A stretch of DNA of 20,073 bases from DASRJW01 sp035649435. GTDB lineage: Bacteria > Krumholzibacteriota > Krumholzibacteriia > G020349025. Location: positions 1 to 20,073 of the forward strand of contig DASRJO010000035.1 of NCBI GenBank assembly GCA_035649435.1. The letters run 5' to 3'. Positions 15,755 through 20,073 of this stretch are shown here, piece after piece. The translations under genes and the position numbers were made by a program. Numbering within the stretch: the first letter of the stretch is position 1; the number at the start of each line of letters is the position of its first letter. The notes beneath the pieces are model-generated. The model was given only the letters and a program-made list of their open reading frames with translations. It made no database searches and was not told the origin of the DNA.

Positions 15755-16789
15755 TTAGGGGCGCCCTGCCGGGATCAGGACTTTGTCATAGTACTCGAGG
15801 TTGTCGAGAATCTTGCCCGTGCCGAGCACGACGCACGACAGCGGATCGTCCACGGTGTTGATCGGAAGGTTGGTTTCCTCTTTCAACAGGGTTTCGAGCT
15901 CGCGCAGGAGCGAACCACCCCCCGTGATGACGATGCCGCGATCGACGATGTCCGCCGCCAGCTCGGGTGGACAGCGCTCGAGCGCCAGCTTCAAAGCTTC
16001 GACGATCTGCATCACCGGTTCGCGCAGCGCTTCGCGGATCTCGACCGAAGAGATGCGCAACGTCTTGGGAATCCCCGCCACCAGGTCGCGTCCTTTGATT
16101 TCCATCTCCAGCTCTTCGGGCAGCGGGGCGGCCGAACCGATGGTCTTCTTGACGTTTTCCGCCGTCAGCTCGCCGACCAGCAAATTGTAGGTTCTCTTGA
16201 TGTGTTGGACGATGGCCTCGTCCATCTCGTCGCCGCCGACGCGGATGGACGTGTCGCAGACGATGCCATCGAGGGCGATCACGGCGATCTCCGTCGTTCC
16301 GCCGCCGATGTCGATGATCATGTTGCCGCTCGGCCGACTCACCGGCAGGCCGACCCCGATGGCGGCAGCGATGGGCTCGGCCACGAGGTAGACCTCGCGG
16401 GCGCCGGCATGCTGCGCCGAGTCGCGCACAGCGCGTTTCTCCACCTCGGTGATTCCCGAAGGCACGCAGATGACGATGCGCGGCTTGACGAACCGGCGCT
16501 TGTGCTGCGCCTTCTTGATGAACTCGCGCAACATGATCTCGGTGATCTCGAAGTCGGCGATGACGCCGTCCTTGAGCGGGCGAACGGCGGTGATGTGATC
16601 GGGGGTCTTCCCGAGCATGGCCTTGGCGTCGTTCCCCACCGCCACGACCTTGTGGGTGTGGTTGTCCACCGCCACGACGGAGGGTTCGTTGAGAACGATC
16701 CCCTGGCCCTTCACGTGCACGACCGTGTTCGCCGTGCCGAGGTCGATCGCCACGTCGTTGGAAAACCAGCTCGCAATGTTCTTGAACAT
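15755..16789 (-). CDS. mreB: Rod shape-determining actin homologue MreB
   Basis: This 344-aa cytoplasmic actin-like ATPase forms membrane-bound filaments that direct lateral wall synthesis. The N-terminus MFKNIASWFSNDVAIDLGTA contains the amphipathic membrane anchor and the phosphate-1 loop (DLGTANTVV). IIDIGGGTTEIAVIAL is phosphate-2, and VITGGGSLLREL is the adenosine motif. VCVPSGITEVEKRAV and YLVAEPIAAAIGVGL are hallmark MreB segments. The ATG is at 16789. It heads the mreBCD-mrdA-rodA set and lies 98 bp downstream of radC, so it may use its own promoter or radC read-through. Confidence 0.97.
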   Translation of the reverse strand: MFKNIASWFSNDVAIDLGTANTVVHVKGQGIVLNEPSVVAVDNHTHKVVAVGNDAKAMLGKTPDHITAVRPLKDGVIADFEITEIMLREFIKKAQHKRRFVKPRIVICVPSGITEVEKRAVRDSAQHAGAREVYLVAEPIAAAIGVGLPVSRPSGNMIIDIGGGTTEIAVIALDGIVCDTSIRVGGDEMDEAIVQHIKRTYNLLVGELTAENVKKTIGSAAPLPEELEMEIKGRDLVAGIPKTLRISSVEIREALREPVMQIVEALKLALERCPPELAADIVDRGIVITGGGSLLRELETLLKEETNLPINTVDDPLSCVVLGTGKILDNLEYYDKVLIPAGRP

Positions 16790-16887
16790 CTTCGCCGTCC
16801 TCCGCCCTGGATCCTTCCTTCACCACTCCGCGACGAGTGCCCGCGACCGTCAGCCGTGCCAGCGCCGGTCCGCAGTTCCCCTCGACG

Positions 16888-17568
16888 TCAGCAGTGCCCG
16901 CTCGCCTTCAGACTTTCGAACGTTCCGTCTCCGATGATCACATGGTCGAGCAGTCGAATCCCCACGAGTTCGCAGCATCCATGCAGGCGCCGGGTGAACT
17001 CGATGTCTTCGCGGCTCGGCTCCGGGTTTCCCGTCGGATGGTTGTGCGCCACCACGAGCGCCGCTGCGCTCGATTGGATCGCCGGCTTCAGCACCTCGCG
17101 CGGGTGCACCAGTGAAGCCGACAGCGACCCGATCGCGACGGTGACCACGTCGATCACCTGGTTCTTCGTCGTCAGCAGGACCGCGACGAAGTGCTCGCGG
17201 TCCAGATCCCGCAGCGCCGGCATCAGCAGCCTGGCGACGCTTTCGGGTCCGTCGATGGAGCTCCTTCGCAAGGGGCGGCCATAGACCATCCGACGTCCCA
17301 ACTCCAGGCACGCCTCGACGGCGAGCGCGTGCTCCAATCGCGCGCCGGGCAGGCGCAAAAGTTCCGGGCGCGCTGCATTCGCGATCGCGCGGAGGGTTCC
17401 GAAATGATGCAAGAAACGATCGGCAGCGTGCGCTCCTCCCCCGCCGAACCCCTCCAGCACCAGAGTCAGGAGCTCCCGATTCGAAAGGTGCCGCGCTGCA
17501 GGCCCTGCCGCCGGTGAGCTCGACTTGCCTTCCACGCAGCCTGTCGGGACTCGCACGAAGGGCCTCAC
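16888..17568 (-). CDS. radC: RadC/JAB-domain protein (MPN+ putative metalloprotease-like)
   Basis: This 226-aa protein belongs to the RadC family. The start is GTG at 17568, with AGGGG just upstream. The N-terminal helix-hairpin-helix-like region (LSNRELLTLVLEGFGGG to LLRLPGARL) is followed by the JAB domain. In that domain, AHNHPTGNPEPSREDIEF carries the full HxHx7SxxD metal-binding motif and LLDHVIIGDG lies near the end. Despite the name, a direct role in DNA repair is doubtful and the biochemical function is not established. It is the first gene of the long minus-strand run and diverges from lysC across 249 bp. Confidence 0.93.
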   Translation of the reverse strand: MRPFVRVPTGCVEGKSSSPAAGPAARHLSNRELLTLVLEGFGGGGAHAADRFLHHFGTLRAIANAARPELLRLPGARLEHALAVEACLELGRRMVYGRPLRRSSIDGPESVARLLMPALRDLDREHFVAVLLTTKNQVIDVVTVAIGSLSASLVHPREVLKPAIQSSAAALVVAHNHPTGNPEPSREDIEFTRRLHGCCELVGIRLLDHVIIGDGTFESLKASGHC

Positions 17569-17652
17569 GCAACCCCTCTCGCGGCAACGTAACCACTTGT
17601 CTTCAAAGCAGCTACGTGCACGCGAACGCTAACACGGCGCCGCCACGAACCG

Positions 17653-17785
17653 CAAGCGCTTTCGTGCGCTGGGGGCGGCGCAGGCGCGATACAGCAAGAA
17701 GCGTGCTGCGCGATTCGATGCGAGCCGATTCGTCGCGGCAAAGAGGAACTGCCAATTCCGTCCACACCGACGTGCAAAGCGCTTG
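17653..17785. promoter_or_regulatory. Paired AAAGCGCTTG sites between divergent radC and lysC
   Basis: CAAGCGCTTT at 17653-17662 and AAAGCGCTTG at 17776-17785 are perfect 10-bp reverse complements, and each contains the palindrome AAGCGCTT. Each runs into a possible -35 hexamer pointing to the nearer gene: TTGACG (17783-17788) towards lysC, and TTGCGG (complement of 17650-17655) towards radC. A shared repressor or activator site is plausible but unproven. Confidence 0.35.
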
Positions 17786-17812
17786 ACGCTGGCGGGGTGT
17801 CGTCATCAGAAT
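17783..17812 (+). promoter_or_regulatory. Candidate sigma-70 promoter of lysC
   Basis: TTGACG (17783-17788) and CAGAAT (17807-17812) are separated by 18 bp. Transcription would begin near 17819, essentially at the GTG at 17818, which would make the lysC mRNA leaderless. The -35 is good and the -10 matches at 4 of 6 positions. Confidence 0.4.
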
Positions 17813-17817
17813 CGACC

Positions 17818-19029
17818 GTGCAACTGCTCGTCCAGAAGTATGGTGGCACGTCGGTCGCCACGACCGATCGCATCGTGCACGTGGCCAGGCGCATCGCGGC
17901 CGCGCACGACGGCGGTTTCCACGTGCTCGTGGTCGTTTCGGCGATGGGCCACAGCACGGACGAATTGCTCGGACTGGCGCGACAGGTCCATCGTGATCCA
18001 CCGGTACGCGAGCTCGACATGCTGCTCACGGCCGGAGAGCGCATCTCCATGTCCCTGTTGTGCATGGCACTGCACGCCCAGGGGCACGACGCCGTCTCCT
18101 TCACCGGCTCCCAGAGCGGCATCATCACGGACACCCATCACGCCGATGCACGCATCCTGGAAGTGCGCGCGACGCGCCTGCAACAGGCGCTCGATGCCGG
18201 TCGCATCGTCATCGTGGCCGGATTCCAGGGCATGAGCATGGAGCGAGAGATCACCACCCTCGGACGTGGCGGCAGCGACACGACCGCGGTGGCGCTGGCC
18301 GCGGCCCTCGGCGCCATTCGTTGCGAGATCTACACCGATGTGGAGGGGGTCTTCACCGCCGACCCGCGCCTCGTGCCCCAAGCCGCACAATTGTCCTCGG
18401 TGTCCTATGATGAAATGATGGAGCTCGCGGCACAAGGTGCACGCGTGTTGCATCCTCGCTGCGTCGAAATCGCGCGCCGCTTTGGCGTCCCCGTGCACGT
18501 GGGATCGTCGTTCACCCACACGAAGGGAACCGTGATCGGAGCGATGGAAATCGAAACCGCGGTCATCCGGGGCATCGCTTGCGACGAGGAGGTCGGCACA
18601 CTGGCGCTCAGCGGCATCCCGACCTCTCGATGCGCCGCATTGCTCGAAACCCTCGGTGCGCAAGGCATCGCCACGCGTGTCGTCGTGCAGACCGCGCGCG
18701 GCGAGCGTTCCAATCTCGTCTGTCTGCTGCAACGCGATGATGCGACCCGCGCCGTCGCTGCACTCACCCCCGCGGTGCACGCCATCGCGGAAGCGGAAAT
18801 GATTCATGACCTCGACGTCGCGAGCATTTCCATCGTCGGCCAGGGCATCCAGAGTCATCCGGGAACGACGGCGCGCATCCTGTCCACCCTGGCGCACGAG
18901 AACGTGCCGATCCAGTTGGTCTCCAGCTCGGCGATCGCGCTGACCTGCGTCGTTCCGCGTGCAGATGCCCAGCGCGCCGCCCAGGCCCTGCACACCAAGC
19001 TGGGCCTCGACGCGCCTGCGGACGCGTAG
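17818..19029 (+). CDS. lysC: Aspartate kinase
   Basis: This enzyme of about 403 aa phosphorylates L-aspartate, the first step to lysine, threonine, methionine and diaminopimelate. The catalytic domain opens LLVQKYGGTSV with the substrate Lys. It continues with VVVSAMGHSTDELL, LLTAGERISMSLL, TLGRGGSDTTAVALAAAL and EIYTDVEGVFTADPR. SYDEMMELAAQGARVLHPRC closes the domain. Two ACT-type regulatory segments follow, for example ALSGIPTSRCAALLETLG and SISIVGQGIQSHPGTTARIL, so feedback inhibition by lysine and/or threonine is likely. I prefer the GTG at 17818 because homologues begin just before VQKYGGTS and the candidate promoter overlaps earlier codons. A GTG at 17797 is the alternative. Confidence 0.95.
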   Translation: MQLLVQKYGGTSVATTDRIVHVARRIAAAHDGGFHVLVVVSAMGHSTDELLGLARQVHRDPPVRELDMLLTAGERISMSLLCMALHAQGHDAVSFTGSQSGIITDTHHADARILEVRATRLQQALDAGRIVIVAGFQGMSMEREITTLGRGGSDTTAVALAAALGAIRCEIYTDVEGVFTADPRLVPQAAQLSSVSYDEMMELAAQGARVLHPRCVEIARRFGVPVHVGSSFTHTKGTVIGAMEIETAVIRGIACDEEVGTLALSGIPTSRCAALLETLGAQGIATRVVVQTARGERSNLVCLLQRDDATRAVAALTPAVHAIAEAEMIHDLDVASISIVGQGIQSHPGTTARILSTLAHENVPIQLVSSSAIALTCVVPRADAQRAAQALHTKLGLDAPADA

Positions 19030-19184
19030 ATTGCGCTGCCCGTGCCCAGGGCCGCAGCGACCACCGTGAGGCCGGTGCGATCCAGGTCCGTGGAGTTCGA
19101 GGCCACATCGGCCGCTCAACTCCAAGTCCCGGGGTGGACGTCGCCATGGCGGGCCGGGGCGCCATCGGGCCGACTCCAGCGGTT

Positions 19185-19193
19185 TGTTATACT
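19185..19193 (+). promoter_or_regulatory. Extended -10 promoter of the selenoprotein gene
   Basis: TGTTATACT combines the extended TG with a TATACT hexamer (19188-19193), in otherwise GC-rich DNA. No good -35 is visible, as expected for an extended -10 promoter. It implies a start near 19200 and a leader of about 60 nt before the ATG at 19263. Confidence 0.5.
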
Positions 19194-19262
19194 GCCATCC
19201 CGTGCTCGAGCCGCGCCCGGGACGACACGACACGCAAGGCCAGCAACCGAGGAAGTGGCGTC

Positions 19263-19826
19263 ATGCACTCGCATACCCGACGGACCCGATCGCTTGTCGC
19301 CGCATCCGCTCTCGCGGCTCTGGTGACCTTCCTCGTCGCCTGCGGCGAGGAGGATCCGACGGTTCCAATCGGCACCGTGGTCGCCGATTTCTCCCTCCTC
19401 GATGTGAATCCCAATTCCGTGAGCCTGGGCGATTCGCTTTCTCCTCGCGGCTCATTGGGGCAAATCTCGGCCTGGTACTTCGGGCACGCGACCTGATCGA
19501 CTTGCAGTAGCCAGTTTGGCTACTTGAACCAGATGCAGGCAGAAATCAACGACGCCAATCCGGCGACGCCCGTGCGCATCTTCGGAGTCAACGCGGTCGG
19601 CCAGGAATCCGGCAACGACGCCATCTGCCAAGGCCGCACCCTGCCATGGCTGCAAGACACGCCGCAGCAAAACGCCTGGGGTGCCTGGCAAGCGACCTGG
19701 CGTGACGTGGTCATCCTGGACAAGGAGAACCGCACGATCCACGTCTACAACCTGACCTCTCACAATTTGTCGAACTCGGCCTACTACTCGGAGCTCCGAA
19801 CCCTCCTGCTCGACGCCGCCCACTGA
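19263..19826 (+). CDS. Predicted selenocysteine-containing thioredoxin-fold lipoprotein (in-frame UGA read as Sec78)
   Basis: One frame of 187 residues runs from ATG 19263 (AGGAAG upstream) to TGA 19824-19826. A single internal TGA at 19494-19496 interrupts it. Residues 1-27 are a lipoprotein signal: RRTR, a hydrophobic stretch, then lipobox LVAC with Cys27. Residues 42-60 (ADFSLLDVNPNSVSLGD) resemble the opening strand of TlpA/AhpC-type redoxins. ISAWYFGHAT then leads into U78-S79-T80-C81, a UxxC version of the thioredoxin CxxC, and SQFGYLNQMQ continues the active-site helix. Downstream, IFGVNAVGQESGND, RTLPWLQDT (probable cis-Pro) and WRDVVILDKENR complete the fold. Coding quality continues unchanged across the TGA and a SECIS-like hairpin follows it. 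It is expected to be exported, lipidated and active as a thiol/selenol oxidoreductase or peroxidase. The alternative is a recent nonsense mutation or sequencing error. Confidence 0.8.
19497..19524 (+). promoter_or_regulatory. Bacterial SECIS-like hairpin directly after the in-frame UGA
   Basis: GTAGCC (19507-19512) pairs perfectly with GGCTAC (19518-19523). A19506-T19524 and A19513-T19517 can add a pair at each end, giving up to 8 bp and a GTT apical loop. About 16-17 nt separate the UGA from the loop. A G lies within the first two loop bases. These are the known bacterial SECIS rules for SelB recruitment. The hairpin lies inside the coding sequence, as bacterial SECIS elements do. Confidence 0.75.
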
Positions 19827-20022
19827 CGCGGACGCGTCCATGGCCCCGAGCATCCACTCGCACATCGTCGCCGCTCGACCGTTCACATCGCTGACACCCA
19901 GCGTCAACGCCAACGACTTCCATGGCGAAGTCCCGCCCCGCGCCGCACGAATTGCCCCATCCGCGCACGGAACGAATCTTGCACTAAATATCCAATTGAT
20001 ACTTAGAAAGCGACTCATCTAC

Positions 20023-20051
20023 TTGACAGATGTATCGTAGTTCTCTATATT
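20023..20051 (+). promoter_or_regulatory. Near-consensus sigma-70 promoter at the right edge
   Basis: TTGACA (20023-20028), a 17-bp spacer and TATATT (20046-20051) match the consensus at 11 of 12 positions, in a locally AT-rich stretch from about 19975. CATCT (20016-20020) and AGATG (20028-20032) form an inverted repeat over the -35, and ACAGATGTA (20026-20034) contains an ACA-N2-TGT dyad. Such sites could bind a repressor. The gene it drives lies beyond the window. Confidence 0.7.
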
Positions 20052-20073
20052 GAATGAGCAGACCCGACCACCG

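Noticed and set aside
19494..19496. In-frame TGA as a simple pseudogene-causing stop
   Set aside because: A single stop at exactly the catalytic Cys position, intact coding on both sides and a SECIS-like hairpin behind it favour selenocysteine. Sequencing error or recent mutation remains possible.
19821..19840. GGACGCGTCC palindrome after the selenoprotein gene as a terminator
   Set aside because: It has no loop worth the name and no T-run. It is a common type of palindrome at this GC content.
20054..20073. ATG at 20054 as the start of the next gene
   Set aside because: It lies only 2 bp after the -10 hexamer, upstream of the expected transcript start, and too little sequence remains to judge coding.
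1..20073. CRISPR arrays, prophage genes, insertion sequences
   Set aside because: I saw no regularly spaced direct repeats, integrase or transposase motifs. The only repeat element found is the inverted repeat at 9126-9272.

Overview
This is a GC-rich (roughly two-thirds G+C) bacterial chromosome segment. Nearly all the coding sequence is on the minus strand, in one co-directional run of about 17 kb (coordinates 17568 down to 317). Only two recognisable genes are on the plus strand, at the right end. MreB/MreC/MreD, PBP2 and RodA point to a rod-shaped, diderm-like cell. A pyrophosphate-type phosphofructokinase, a fused E1 dehydrogenase and an apparent selenoprotein would fit a deltaproteobacterial-type or related environmental lineage, but the sequence does not allow a firm taxonomic placement.

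Layout, in transcription order on the minus strand: radC (17568-16888); the cell-shape cluster mreB, mreC, mreD, mrdA (PBP2), rodA (16789-11163); lgt and aroE (11070-9329); an intergenic 31-bp inverted-repeat element (9126-9272); comF (9079-8306); a complete glycolytic block pfk (PPi type), gap, pgk, tpiA (8241-4163); secG with a tRNA-Leu(GAG) 16 bp behind it (4036-3511); an RmlC-like cupin (3453-2980); a fused alpha/beta 2-oxoacid dehydrogenase E1 (2913-805); and a HicB-like small protein (757-317). Many junctions are tight: pgk/tpiA are 1 bp apart, lgt/aroE share 1 nt, mreC/mreD overlap by 4 nt, and mrdA/rodA overlap. This suggests transcriptional and translational coupling. The left 316 bp hold only one possible 58-codon reading frame.

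On the plus strand, aspartokinase (lysC) diverges from radC. It is followed by the most interesting gene in the window, a thioredoxin-fold lipoprotein (19263-19826) whose reading frame is interrupted by a single in-frame TGA. That TGA lies exactly where the first cysteine of a CxxC redox motif is expected, giving U-S-T-C. It is followed at once by a hairpin with the spacing and loop of a bacterial SECIS element. An extended -10 promoter precedes the gene. I read it as a genuine selenocysteine-containing lipoprotein that ordinary gene calling would split or truncate. The window ends just after a near-consensus sigma-70 promoter (TTGACA-17-TATATT) for a gene beyond the right edge.

How the genes work together: glycolysis from fructose-6-phosphate to 3-phosphoglycerate is encoded in one block, with pfk expected to use PPi reversibly. 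The E1 enzyme feeds acyl-CoA production, with E2/E3 elsewhere. The mre-mrd genes build the lateral wall. Lgt lipidates lipoproteins, presumably including the selenoprotein, and SecG assists their export.
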